Shown here piece by piece: positions 1 through 11,355 of a DNA stretch of 64,000 nt. The DNA lies in the NCBI GenBank assembly GCA_032718475.1, contig JAUCBJ010007553.1:23279-87278 (forward strand). Reading direction: 5' to 3'. This stretch comes from Nemertoderma westbladi (taxonomy: Eukaryota; Xenacoelomorpha; Nemertodermatida; Nemertodermatidae). The position numbers and the translations under genes are program-made. How positions within the stretch are numbered: position 1 is the stretch's first letter; each line of letters starts with the position of its first letter. Under the pieces are notes generated by a model. That model was not told the origin of the DNA. It did not search any database and worked only from the letters and a program-made list of their open reading frames with translations.

Positions 1-597
1 ACTAAGATACCATGCAGTGTGACAGAGACATCAGGATGCATGTTACCAGGCACCGCAGACATAGAGGACGAAGATAAGAAGCCGGAGGAGATAGTAGAGC
101 CAGATAGGGAGGTGACAGTAAGAAAGTGGGCAGAGGAGAGTAGGTTTCCCAGCAAGCATCGGTATGGAGATGAAGCGGAGCGGACGGCGAGGTGTCCGGA
201 GGACAACACTCCAGAGGAGTGTCTGGAGGAGTGTCTAGAGGAGTGTCCGGAAGAGATGCCGGTCCGGTTTGGAGGCATACCGACAAGGGGGAAGTCGAGA
301 AGGAAGGCAGGATGGAAAGGAATAGGACTACTGTTCTGCCTGTTCTTTCACTTTCTATTCATTCTGCCAGCGGGAGACAACAAAGAAAGAGATGGCATTT
401 TGATGCCAAGAGAGGACATAGTTAAGAAGGCGGTGGAGAGACCCGATTTTGGGGTGGTGAAAGGGGGAGAGCCAATTCCAGACGAGTTGGAGTTGGCGAG
501 GAAAGTGGGTGGAAAGATAAGAGGACGCGCAGGGGGACAGCGGGACGGTGCCTCATGGAAGAATCGATGGAAGATCGAGGGGCAGCTTAGAGTTTAG
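1..597 (+). CDS. C-terminal part of an unrecognised ORF of the LTR element
   Basis: The frame is open from base 1 with no in-window start and ends at TAG 595-597, giving about 198 residues. The product is very charged. Residues about 65-85 hold a short acidic repeat with the motif EECLEE, followed by a basic patch and one strongly hydrophobic stretch (encoded near 325-375) that could be a membrane segment. I see no integrase, RT or nucleocapsid motif. Its position upstream of the 3' LTR makes it either the tail of pol or an additional 3' ORF with a membrane anchor, such as an env-like product. I cannot separate these, and some of the frame may be chance coding. Function unknown. Confidence 0.4.
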   Translation, partial: TKIPCSVTETSGCMLPGTADIEDEDKKPEEIVEPDREVTVRKWAEESRFPSKHRYGDEAERTARCPEDNTPEECLEECLEECPEEMPVRFGGIPTRGKSRRKAGWKGIGLLFCLFFHFLFILPAGDNKERDGILMPREDIVKKAVERPDFGVVKGGEPIPDELELARKVGGKIRGRAGGQRDGASWKNRWKIEGQLRV

Positions 598-720
598 TCG
601 TCCAATATTTGGACTGAGGGGGGTGGGAATGAGGGCGAGACGCCCTTCCCACAAGAAATTAATTATTTAATTAAAAATAAAAATAAATAATAATAAATAA
701 TTAAATAATTAAAATAATAG

Positions 721-1980
721 TTAGTAGAAGTAAGAAGTAGTTCGAAGATAGGAGAGTGGCATATTGTCATGCCACGAGTAGTAGTAGTGGGGTTGTGGGC
801 ACCGTAAGCGCCACGTAGAAGGAGAGTAGGTTAGAAGGCGGCGGGGTAAGGGAGTGTGGCATATTGTCATGCCACGAGTAGTAGTAGGGAGGTTGTGGGC
901 ACCGTAAGCGCCACGTAGAAGAATAGTAAGTAGAGAAGTTAGAAGGCGGCGGGGTAAGGGAGTCTGGCATATTGTCATGCCACGAGTAGTAGTAGGGGGG
1001 TCGTGGGCACCGGAAGCGCCACGTAGAAAGTAGTAAGAGAGGGGTTGTGGGCACCGGGAGCGCCACGTAGAAAGTAGCGGTGGTAGAGAGGTTGTGGGCA
1101 CCGGAAGCGCCACGTAGAAAGTAGCAAGAGAGTGGTTGTGGGCACCGGAAGCGCCACGTAGAAAGTAGTAGGAGAGAGTGGTTGTGGGCACCGGAAGCGC
1201 CACGTAGAAAGAAGTAGCAAGAGAGTGGTTGTGGGCACCGGAAGCGCCACGTAGAAAGTAGTAAGAGAGGGGTTGTGGGCACCGGGAGCGCCACGTAGAA
1301 AGTAGCGGTGGTAGAGAGGTTGTGGGCACCGGAAGCGCCACGTAGAAAGTAGCAAGAGAGTGGTTGTGGGCACCGGAAGCGCCACGTAGAAAGTAGTAGG
1401 AGAGAGTGGTTGTGGGCACCGGAAGCGCCACGTAGAAAGAAGTAGCAAGAGAGTGGTTGTGGGCACCGGAAGCGCCACGTAGAAAGTAGCAAGAGAGTGG
1501 TTGTGGGCACCGGAAGCGCCACGTAGAAAGTAGCAAGAGAGTGGTTGTGGGCACCGGAAGCGCCACGTAGAAAGTAGTAGGAGAGAGTGGTTGTGGGCAC
1601 CGCAAGCACCACGTAGATAGAGGTATTAGTTGAGGTGGAGATGTAGATAGAGTAGAGTAGTAGAGACGGGCACATAGGGTGCCAGAGAGTAGAGTAGTAG
1701 AGAGGGCACATAGGGTGCCAGGTAGTAGAGTTAGAGTGTTAGAGGTAGTAGAGAGGGCACATAGGGTGCCAGAGAGTAGAGTAGTAGAGAGGGCACATAG
1801 GGTGCCAGGTAGTAGAGTAGTAGAGGGTAGATAGTAGAGTGGTTGTGGGCACCACAAGCGCCACGTAGATAGAGGGTTTTAGTTAGAGTTAGTAGTAGAG
1901 TGGTTGTGGGCACCGCAAGCGCCACGTAGATGGAGGTAGTAGCAGAGGGTTGTGGGCACCCTAAGCGCCACGTAGTAAAA
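721..1980. repeat. Minisatellite array inside the LTR element
   Basis: About 25 imperfect copies share the core GTGGGCACCGGAAGCGCCAC followed by a GTAGAAAG-type purine spacer. The basic unit is about 44-47 bp. The first three units (about 758-1000) are longer, near 100 bp, and include the short inverted repeat TGGCATATTGTCATGCCA. Between about 1030 and 1480 a block of five units is repeated at a period of 228 bp, which is a higher-order repeat. From about 1610 the units degrade into GTAGTAGAG and GGGCACATAGGGTGCC variants. The array lies between the last ORF and the 3' LTR. Several minus-strand frames stay open across it only because the unit has few stop codons. Confidence 0.9.
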
Positions 1981-2412
1981 GAGTTAGAGTTAAAGTTAGT
2001 AGGCTTAGAGAGATAGTTAGAGTTAGTAAGAGAGTTAGATAGTTAGCAAGTGAGTAGTAGGTAGATAGTATGATAGCACAGGGGTAGCATTAGAGGTCAG
2101 GGCCTTAGAGAGTGGCAGAGATTAGAGAGGAGATAGTGAAAGGAACTGTTGGCGAGAGAGAATAGTGCGATTCAGGTGTGGGGAGAGGGTAAGAGCGAGT
2201 TGAGTCAGAGAGCGGAGTTAGAGTGGTGAGAGTGTTGAGGAAACAAAAATTGTGTGAGAGGAAGCGCACGATCGGCCCGACACGAGACGCCAGAGGGTAG
2301 TGACATCATACCCATAGGGAGCGGCCTGGAAAGCCGACTCCAAGAAAATAACTCCACCCCACACCCGATAATAGATCGAGTTCCAGTGGAATTGAAGCGC
2401 ACTTAGAGGTTG

Positions 2413-2450
2413 ATGCTATCTTCTCACCGGGAAGATAGCATGGGGGGGAG
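2413..2450 (+). promoter_or_regulatory. Hairpin plus polypurine tract before the 3' LTR
   Basis: An 11-bp perfect inverted repeat (ATGCTATCTTC and its complement, 7-nt loop) occupies 2413-2441. It runs directly into GGGGGGGAG at 2442-2450, which touches the TG of the LTR. The G-rich tract is the expected plus-strand primer for reverse transcription. The adjoining hairpin is an additional structure whose role is unknown. Confidence 0.6.
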
Positions 2451-2983
2451 TGTTAGCGAATCAATTCCGCCTCACCAAACCCCATAAAGTGAGCCATAAA
2501 GCAATATTGGGAGCACGAGGTTGATTACCAATATCAACCTCGTGTCACCCCAATAAAGTGGGAAGGGAAGGAGAAACACACAATGGAGGTCAGGGGCCAA
2601 ACCCCTAACCCAAAGAGAACAGGTGGAGTGAACGGGAACACTCCAAAGGGCGCCAACAGGGGTATCAACCAATCAGAGGGGGGAAAGGCATCGATTAGGT
2701 ACAGCAATAAGGCCACCGTGCAATATAACCAGTTACCAGTAATCATACCAGTCAGTTATCCCAGTATCATATTGGTGCTAGTTAGGTTAGATAGTTTAGC
2801 TAGGGAAGGACCGGGACTTTAGTTACCGTATCCCGCCTTCCGTGTACAACAACCTATATCTATATCTTATTAGACTGATCATTATATACACCGAACATCA
2901 GAACTCATTTTACTCTTTACACACGGCGGGGACGCGTGAACTAAACATCGGATAAATCGGGATCCCTCCTGGATCCCGTCACA
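2451..2983 (+). repeat. 3' LTR, 533 bp
   Basis: The boundaries are inferred from the polypurine tract on the left and the TGTTAG...GTCACA ends. The unit contains a CCAAT motif near 2670, a TATA-like ATTATATACA at 2881-2890, and ends after a GGATCC-containing inverted repeat (2969-2977). The bases after 2983 begin TGGTGG, which could also look like a primer-binding site. However, no plus-strand retroelement coding follows, so a 3' LTR is preferred. A second LTR copy is not in the window to confirm the ends. Confidence 0.6.
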
Positions 2984-3165
2984 TGGTGGTACCTTTTATA
3001 CCCCACACAAATGGAGTTCTATTACATGACATACTCAACAATTGACGATGACCGACCATGGTTACCAGTTAAGCACTTTTGCACATTACTTTACCCAGGC
3101 AAATTCAGATATTTAGATATATATATACAGATTGTAAGAATTCATATCAGAAACAGAAAACTCAC

Positions 3166-3490
3166 CATCAGCGAATTCACTTGATTGCATCTCATCTTCA
3201 TTCATTCCCATCACATCGCCCCCTCCCTCACTGGTAGTTATTATTCTTCTAACAGTTGTGGTTTTTACTATCTTTGTTACTCCATCGGTTCCATCCACAT
3301 TCTCCACCACTGTGCTGACCCCATCTCGGGGTAGGCCCTGTAACACCCCGAAAGCAGCAGCATCTGTAGTAACCACCCTGGTTACAGTTGACTGTGCTCC
3401 ATCTACAGCGAATTGGGATAACAAGGCGTCTCTTTGATCCGGCGTCAGCGGCTGGTTACTTGAAATTGTTATGTTTTTATCGCTGTCCAT
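3166..3490 (-). CDS. Probable first coding exon of an unrecognised host gene
   Basis: An ATG at 3490-3488 opens a frame of 108 codons plus one base up to a good splice donor, GTGAGT, read on the minus strand at 3165-3160 (phase 1). The peptide is acidic and Thr/Val-rich, with TVTRVVTT and IVKTTTVRRIITT segments, and is largely low in aromatic residues. This looks like a disordered N-terminus of a cytoskeletal or scaffold-type protein, but I do not recognise the family. The frame continues about 15 codons past the donor before a stop. Later exons would lie to the left, beyond the LTR element, which would then sit in the first intron on the opposite strand. Codon usage is balanced and there are no transposon motifs. 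A chance ORF remains possible. Confidence 0.45.
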
Positions 3491-6400
3491 AATCGCTAAT
3501 TAAAGTGGTAATTCATATAACAGTATAGGGAGTAGTCATAACAATTAACTGACTAGAGATACCTATTAAGAATTTATTTAAATAAAATGTGATACAAATA
3601 TATTATCATAAATGGGATTTTTTATTTTAATATTATTTTTTTTATTTAATTTATTGGGATGAGAAGGAATGCAGAGCCTAGCCACAAGACACTTTTAAAA
3701 CAGTTAAGGATTCAGTCCTGGCCTATGTAAATAATATAATCAAATCAGTTCTGTTTAGTGTGTAATAAGTATCGGTATTTTATAAGCCACAAAGATAAAA
3801 ATATACAATCTCGCCCAGTAATGGCAAATTATTACAGAGGCCTCTCTCTAGTTCTACAGTAAGAAATACACATATACACAGTTGGCTTATATGGCTCGAA
3901 ATTGTTGGCCTTGTTCCAATTACATATTGATTCATTTATTAATTCCCTCAAGAAGCTGCTCTCTCTGTGATTGACTGGCAAACTGCTAGTTAATGCTGAG
4001 TTGTGAGAATGTCCAAGGAACAGTAACAGTATAACTTCTGTTTGGGTATGGGTCATTGCGTATGTGTCACTAGCAATACTACTGTAGCTGCGACTTTTAC
4101 GACAAAGTAAATAGTATATGATTATACATATAGACCTACAGTATTAGACAAATACCATCATTATTCACCGCTCATCATAACGGCCATCTTAGTATCCATT
4201 TTATTTAATAATTTAAATTCATAAACATAAAATATAAATCCATAAAATATAAAATGCTCAGGTTTCATTAGTTCTGCTACAACAGTGCATTATGTGATGT
4301 TATTCCAGTTATGGGTGGAGAATGTGTATTAGATGGCCTGGACATGGAATACATTGTAATAGCGACGATGCTGATAGGATGAAAACAGGTTAACAGGTGG
4401 CCTTTGTTGCGCAATCAATTTACTCTCAAATAAATTGTTCCTCATTGCTCTTGAATACATTCCTATTTACAATGGACCTTAAGAATTTCAATTGCGTTAA
4501 GGCCGACTTCGATGTATTGGAATAAAGATGCGTTTCGATAACCTACAGAGACTTATGACCTCTCCAACTAGTAAATAGAACCATGGCACGAATATAAAAT
4601 CGTGTTTATATTTTTAGAAACTTTGTCTATTCCAATTATTCCACATATTCAAGGGTGGGTGGGTAACTGTTTTCATTTTGTTAATATAATAGAAAGAACG
4701 CTTCACCCATAAACAAAAGGAAAAGAATACGTTCCGTGGGTATGAGCTTTCAAACTGTAGTACCAGTTCTTCCTCAGGTACATATATACTGAATGTTGAT
4801 ATAAGTTTCAAATTTTCCGCCAAGAATTACCAATATATGAGAACAAATTAAAGAACAAAAAATGCTTTAGAAACCCCAAACTGCGAACAAGCAACAGAGA
4901 AATACAAAAGATACAGAGAATAAATGGAATATTGATATAAACAGCACAGCAGCAGAACTAGCATTCACAAATAACTGTAACAAGTACACAAAGTAAGTAG
5001 TTCTAATGTAACTAATACTACACTAATAACCACGTACTGTATGAGTCATAACAAAAAAATAAACTCAAAAAATACGTGAAATATTGAAGAGAATAAAGTA
5101 GAAGGTCATTAAATATAAACATCACGTAGTGAAATATTGAAGAGAATAAAACACTCTGTCTTTTGTCTCTTAAACAAATGGGAAATATCAGCTTATGAAA
5201 GCATATAAATAAATAAATAATTATTGAAATGTTTAAATTGCGTCAGTAAAACAGCGGAAAATATAAATTTATTTTTAGTTGGTATTTACTGTTGTTATCG
5301 CTTGTTATGTTGTATTAGTCTTTTAGGGCAGCTAATTATTATAATTACGGATTCGGATCTTACGGATTACGGATTCCTGATTACGGATTCACTAGAAACA
5401 CACATAGCAATGGCAATGTAATCTACATTATTGTACAACAAACACTACGTCATAAACTTTAGGCCCGATTTCAAACCAAGGGCACAACACAAATGCTTGG
5501 TTAGATTTTTAACTAAGGAGTAAGTAATATTTCTTTGCGAAATTTTAGATAGTAATAGACTGATTTTAAATATATAGAGCTTTCAAAAAATATACAATTC
5601 GCAACTAGAAGGCACTCCTACTTTTTAGGTATTCAAGCTGCATAATACCTAATAAAAATGCAATGGTACAGTACCCACAGACAGGCTAGGCTGATCGGAT
5701 AGTTGTTAGATTTGGTATCCAAATAAAAATATGGGAATCATAATATGAACCCGAGCTTAATGACGTCACTGGAACTGCTGCCAAAGAGCCATAGGCCCAT
5801 AGCTTTAATTCCAGTGCTACTGAGAATCTCTGGATCCCAATTGGATGTATCTATGTGTTGTCCTGTGTTACCTACCTAGCTGGTGTATCCACTTCCCTTC
5901 CCCCTGCCATCATCCCTGCCCTGATGGGATAAAACCGGTAGGTAGGCATTTAGCACTTAGTTATATATATTTTAAGAGTGACTGTAACCAACCTACAAAA
6001 AAAAACAATATGTATGTCGAATAGCACATGTTAGATTTATCAGGCAAATATCATGCTAATATAACTTATTCCAGCGGGGAGGGACAGAATACACCAGGCA
6101 ACTGGAATTACCGTATGGAACATAAAATTCATGCATCCTGAAATTGTAAAATATTGAAAATTCAGTTTTTACTGTACACATCATAGAAGAACCTCTTTCA
6201 AGCATTTCTCACGACATTATAGTATAGGCAGTCAACATTTTAATGACACCGTTTTCGTCAAGACATTTTCCAATTAATCCAACATGGATTCCTCAGTATC
6301 CTACAATCTAAATGTTATAAACAAACTATCTCTCTCTTATCCACATATTTATCCATCTGAATATTGTCATCATGAACTCAAATTCAAGGATTGATACGAT

Positions 6401-7481
6401 TTCTATTATTTCAGAGCAGTAGATATGTATCAGAACTGATACAATGCAGTGAGGTCTCTTTTGGGGCATTTGGTTGAAATTAGAATTCAAGGCCTTCTAC
6501 ATGTATGGTCAGTTCCTTGCCTCATACATACTACACTTGGTCTCTCTACATTCTTCTGTAAGAATACTCCGCAGAATCTATAAGAACTATTCCGCTAACC
6601 AGGGGAGCCCTAAAGGCGGCATGCTATATGCAATGCATGATCGTTTAATTTATATGCTACTCTTTTTCGAGCCCTTCATCTTCAGATCTCAGTATTCTAG
6701 CCAAGCGGAAATCCTACTTCAATAAAATATTAGTTAAGTGCAAGTTAAAACATTGATGTCTCACAGATCACTTAACTAAAAATGCAGCTCTAATACAACC
6801 AAGATTGATTTCAGATGAATTTTAGGTTATGTATGGTGTACCTCATGATAATCTTGAAATGGCATGACATATCTTATAATTGAAATTGTTCAGCTAACTG
6901 ACCAAAGGAATCGAATTAAAAAAATGCTCATGCATATTCTTGAGCATTTCCTTTTCAGTAAACATTTACAGGATGATGTGACAAGGCGTGGTCTATATCT
7001 AGTACATGTCTGGTCTATATCTATCTAAATATCTTTCTATCTATAATCTCAATCTGAACATTGAGACTCTAAGCTGGCTCTGGCTTAACAATAAAAATAT
7101 TCTACCACCACCATGCAATCCACAATTGGCATGCTGCAATGCTGCAGCGTGGATTAAGAATGCTATGCCAGCTAATCGACAAAAGTTCACCACCATAACT
7201 CCCAATCCCCCATGACTTATCCACATCTTCAAGGCCAGTGTCTTCATGGCAAGGTATCTCACCTACATAGTTGTATGTCAAACTACAGATAGTGAGGTAA
7301 TTAATAATATCTTACTTGGTGTTCAATATTCTTAATTAGCCCAGGCCAATTTTAGACTTTGATCAACAAATTGAGGACTAACAACAACTCAGAGTCAATT
7401 AATAATATTCTTGTGGTAGACTGAAAACCAACAAGATTCCAGATTTAGTAGAAAAGTTAAGAGAAATAACACAATTCCAAA

Positions 7482-7568
7482 TTTATGATCTCTGCTGTGT
7501 GTTGGTATAATTCATGATCTCTGCTGTGTGTTGGTATAATTCATGATGTCTGCTGTGTGTTGGTATAA
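7482..7568. repeat. 29-bp tandem repeat, 3 copies
   Basis: Three adjacent 29-bp units (7482-7510, 7511-7539, 7540-7568) share the core CTGCTGTGTGTTGGTATAA and differ by only one or two bases, so the expansion is recent. Confidence 0.95.
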
Positions 7569-7902
7569 GGACCTGGAAAATATTTTAATGAATTAAAAAA
7601 AGTACAATTTACCTGTCCCAACGGCAATTAACTTTAGCAAGTGAAGGTACTTTGTTATAGCTAACTCTCTCTACCAAAGACATGGATCATTGCAAAGGCA
7701 CCAAACGAACATAAATGTTTCTGTGAAAGAGCGGGGTCAGTGAATAAGCATAAACTACTAAAATTCGAAAAATACTGTTAGTGAATAGATATTGTATGAG
7801 AAATATACTTTTCTTGCCCTGGATTTTTACTTATAATGCCATGCATAATCCCTCCCAGCGGCAAATTTCACAAAAAGGAACCCCAAAATTCAAGAAAAAA
7901 AA

Positions 7903-7998
7903 GGGGAAAAAGGAACCACAAAAGTTAAAATAAAGGGGAAAAAGGAACAACAAAAGTTAAAATAAAGGGGAAAAAGGAACCAAACAAGTTAAAATGAG
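7903..7998. repeat. 32-bp tandem repeat, 3 copies
   Basis: Three purine-rich units begin GGGGAAAAAGGAAC at 7903, 7935 and 7967 with a period of 32 bp. A degenerate fourth copy lies just upstream (about 7873). Confidence 0.9.
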
Positions 7999-8494
7999 AT
8001 AAAGAGTTGCTTCCCTCATTTTCAGTAATTTTATGGATTACTTACCAAATTGTTTAAATAGAGGTCTCGTGGAGTTTGATAGTTATGGATGTGATACAGT
8101 AGAGTAGAAAAGGGGAAATAAAACCTGAAGTTTTCCATTTTTAATGTTAGAAAACAAGAAATTTCAGCGAAGTAAAATTGAGCGCAGGTGCTACAGTATG
8201 TAGGCGGCAGCAGCATTTTTTAAAATTAAAATCATTAAATTTCCTTAAGAGAGTTTAAAAAATTAATGATACAGAAAATTACCCATGAAACTTTTGAATT
8301 TTTTTATGAAATATAATGAATTATTTAAATTTTTTTTAATTGAAAAATGCAAGGGGGGGGGGGGGCAAGGATTAGATAAGGATTCGTTTAAAAGTTTTTT
8401 AGATAAGTTTTTTATCGCAGAAAAATGTACCTATTCCATACCCAATCAAATAGCTTACTTTAGTGCTGCTCATCTGATCATTTAGTGCTGTTCA

Positions 8495-8570
8495 TATCTC
8501 ACTCGGGCTAAGCGTCGCGCCACCTAACGGCAGATCACTGCGCAATATACAATATAATCGAAATCTATCA
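8495..8570 (-). repeat. Truncated 3' LTR of gypsy-1
   Basis: These 76 bp match 13456-13531 with one mismatch (CAG versus CCG). On the minus strand the LTR begins TGATAG at 8570 directly after the purine run. The remaining 200 bp of the LTR are missing, and unrelated sequence begins at 8494. Confidence 0.85.
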
Positions 8571-8599
8571 ATTCCCCTTTTTCCTTTTTTTTTCTTTTT
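8571..8599 (-). promoter_or_regulatory. Polypurine tract of gypsy-1
   Basis: Read on the minus strand, an almost pure A/G run ending GGAAAAAGGGGAAT abuts the TG of the 3' LTR. This is the expected primer for plus-strand DNA synthesis. Confidence 0.75.
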
Positions 8600-8721
8600 G
8601 AAGTTAATTGTCTTATCTTAACTTGCGAATCGATTAGGAGGGGTACCAGACGTGGAACGGGTACTTCTCCTTGGGATAGGGTGGATTGTAGTAGTGTCGG
8701 CGAATGTGACAGTTTGTTGTT

Positions 8722-9527
8722 TTACTTTTGGGGGTGCCGGAATTTGTTTTCCCCTGGTGGACCCAAAAGTTGTCCTTTATTGAGGGGACGTAAATAACGG
8801 CGGTTTCGAATGAGAGAACGCCTGCTGGGAAACATAATTGTGTATCTTCTGGGGCCAGGTTTCTCTGTGATTGTTCTAATTCGGTCCCATAATTTTATTC
8901 GCTGATTCTGCACCCGCACTTCGCAGCCTATTGATAGAGGGGCGGTAAATTGTGTGCGGATTGATTGTAATGTTCAATACAATCTTGTTGAAGTTCTGCA
9001 GCGTGCTGGTCAGTCGATTTGGATGCTAGATTATACAATGGTTTAAAAAATTTATAATGGGTTGGTACACAGGTCCGGAGTGGACAGCCATATAGTATCT
9101 GAGCAGGAGAGAGACCAGTGGAAAGGGGGGTGTTGCGCCATTCTAGAATGGCCTCTGAGAACAGAGTGTGGTTGAGATGGCTGCTGTTTGTCTGGCATTT
9201 CTTGATAAGTGCTTTCATGGCGCCAACAGCGACTTCGGCATGCCCATTGGATTCTGGGTGTTCTGGAGATGAAACTCTGTGAGTCACAGACCAGTCATTG
9301 AGGAACGATGAAAACTCCTCAGAATTGTATTGGGGGCCGCCATCTGTTGAAAGTTCCACAGGGACACCTGTATCGTGGAACTGTTGAATAAATGAATTAA
9401 CGAGATGACGAGTTGATGGATATGACTCCACGATGTGCCAACCCGAATAGCGGTCAACATAGACCATATAATGTTGGTTTGCGTAGGAGAACAGATTGTA
9501 AGAACACTGTTCGAATGGGCGAGTCAC
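8722..9527 (-). pseudogene. gypsy-1 integrase, core and C-terminal domain (broken)
   Basis: The reading from 9527 contains the integrase core landmarks in order: [10 protein letters not shown] with the first catalytic Asp, STDGGPQYNS with the second, and ESNGHAE with the Glu. Ty3/gypsy C-terminal sequence follows, through the WRNTP and LYG motifs. That frame stops near 8928. The last piece, a GPY/F-like tail with WDRIRTI and LIRNRRYLRP, continues from 8919 in another frame. Compared with gypsy-2, about 30 residues between the zinc-binding HHCC domain and the core are missing. The enzyme would have joined element cDNA to host DNA; this copy cannot be functional. Confidence 0.8.
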
Positions 9528-10296
9528 AGCTGTTCACCATATTAGTAATATCGGAGTTTATTCCAGGCCAGTAAAAAATCTGGCGGGCTCGTCTTTTAGT
9601 GCGGTCTATACCTTGGTGAGAGGTATGTAACCTCTGTAACATTGTGTTACGGATTGCGGATGGGATGACTATACGTGAGCCGTAGAGGATGAGTTCGTCG
9701 TCTACTGATAAGTCACCGAGGATTGACTTAAATGGGAGGAGCCATGGTTTGAGTTTGTGTAAGTCGACACCATGTAATATAGTATTGCGTAAGAGTTTGT
9801 AATTATCGTTGCAGGTTGCTGCGGCTGTTATTATCTCGAGTGCGGAGTCCCGAGGGGGTTTAATTTTCTCCGTCGGGTCGATGTCAATGGCTACGATTTG
9901 TTGGATGACGGAAACATGAGTATGGTCCTCGAATAGTTCGTCGTCAATTAATTGAGGGTCGAAGAGAGGGGCGTGAGAGAGCGCGTCGGCGATTTGGTTA
10001 TTTTTATCTGGAACCCAGTGCGCCATAAATATATATGGACGGGGGTTTTCATTAGCATCCAGTGTATATTGATTTAGTATAGGGATCAATGGTTTATGGT
10101 CTACTTCAACATGGAAGTGGGGAAGACCCTGTAGATATAGTTTAGATTTGGATGTGGCCCAAACTACAGCGAGTAGTTCTAATTCAACCATGGCGTAACG
10201 CAACTCGGCATCCGACAGAAAGCGTGAGCCGCATTGTATGAGAGGCCATGAGGGGGTTGCGTTGGGTTCATTATGGTTCTGGAGTAGGGCGTACCC
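9454..10296 (-). pseudogene. gypsy-1 RNase H and integrase HHCC region (broken)
   Basis: The coding starts just inside the transposon junction at LGYALLQ, the RNase H strand that follows TDASR in the RT fragment across the insertion. It continues with [23 protein letters not shown] and a [13 protein letters not shown] segment, then the integrase zinc-binding block [16 protein letters not shown] and FYWPGI. The second pair of the HHCC motif is damaged: only one Cys remains before the frame is lost. In intact relatives this region removes the RNA strand during reverse transcription and positions integrase on DNA. The copy is split from its RT by 1.6 kb. Confidence 0.8.
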
Positions 10297-11355
10297 AAGG
10301 TGCACTAAATAACAGGTCATGCAGCGAGCTGATTGCTGAAATTAGCGGAGGCTGATCGTTTCCCTATTTATGACACTATTTTCATAATATTTTCTTAGAA
10401 ACTCATCTTATGCAACTTTGGTTAGGTGGATATGATGACTAGGGTTCATAGAAATGTAATAAAATGTCTTTCTGGAATTTTTATCTTGTAGTTGCCAAGG
10501 TAACCAACCGGGTGCAAAGTTCAAATTTCGAGCGCCTGTAATTCAAGACGACAAGGGATTCTGTTCTTGAGATTTGGTATATGAGTAAAGGGAATAAAAG
10601 TCTATCAAAATATTTTACATTTTAATTTTTTTTCAATCCCGTTTCCATGGTGACGGGAAGTACGATAATTTCCCATTATGACGGCCAGATTGAAATTGGG
10701 CTACTATTTACTACTTATATAATTTTCAACAAACATGCCTGGTGGTTGTCCTTTATTTCTAATAATTGCTAACCGAAATGTAATATTCTGGATTGTCAAA
10801 ATCATACTATAACAGGTCTTGCTCTCTGATTGGACAGTTTAGTTTATTAGCAAATGTTGACTTTTAGAAATATGATTCACACTTGACGAATTATAAAATA
10901 AAATGTTGGCAATTTTAACTTACCATTTTGACTAACAAACCGAATAAAAATGGTGTTTTATACAATTGGTAGACAATTTCTGAAATTTTTCATTATACTT
11001 ATTTCCATGGCAACGGGAATGTAAACAAATTAAAATGTAAAATATTTTGATAGACTTTGAATTCCTTTAATCACCTACCAAATCTCAAGGGAAGAATCCA
11101 TTGTCGCATTGAAATACAGGCGCTCAAAGTTTGAACTTTGCACCCGGTTACCTTGGCAACTACAAGATAAAAATTCCAGAAACACATTTTTTTTACATTT
11201 CTATGAACCCTAGGTTTTTTACCCTATCATATCCACCTAACCAAAGAAGCACATAAGAAGTTTCTAAGGAAATATTATGAAAATAGTGTCATTAATAGGG
11301 AAACGATCGGCCTCTGCTAATTTCAGGAATCCGCTCGCTGCATGACCTGTTATTT

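Larger units (their letters stand above)
1..2983 (+). mobile_element. 3' portion of an LTR retrotransposon (5' part outside window)
   Basis: An open reading frame running in from the window edge, a long non-coding and minisatellite stretch, a G-rich polypurine tract and an LTR beginning TG and ending CA follow each other in the plus orientation. This order fits the 3' third of an LTR retrotransposon. No protease, RT or integrase is visible here, so the superfamily cannot be assigned. The 5' LTR lies upstream of the window, so LTR identity and the target duplication cannot be checked. Confidence 0.65.
3491..8494. other. Non-coding interval, no supported gene
   Basis: About 5 kb of AT-rich DNA. 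Open frames are short (up to about 83 codons, 6474-6725) with no recognisable domains. A G homopolymer lies at 8353-8365, and two small tandem repeats are listed separately. I see no tRNA, SINE boxes or transposon termini that I can support. The part next to 3490 would be the promoter and 5' UTR of the minus-strand gene. Confidence 0.6.

Noticed and set aside
721..1857. Long minus-strand reading frames (up to 378 codons) across the minisatellite
   Set aside because: Several frames are open at once because the repeat unit lacks stop codons; the products are translated repeats without start context or domains.
2984..3000. TGGTGGTACC after the LTR as a primer-binding site, making 2451-2983 a 5' LTR
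   Set aside because: A polypurine tract directly precedes the LTR and no plus-strand retroelement coding follows it.
6474..6725. 83-codon plus-strand frame with hydrophobic stretches
   Set aside because: No recognisable family, no flanking gene signals, length expected by chance in 5 kb.
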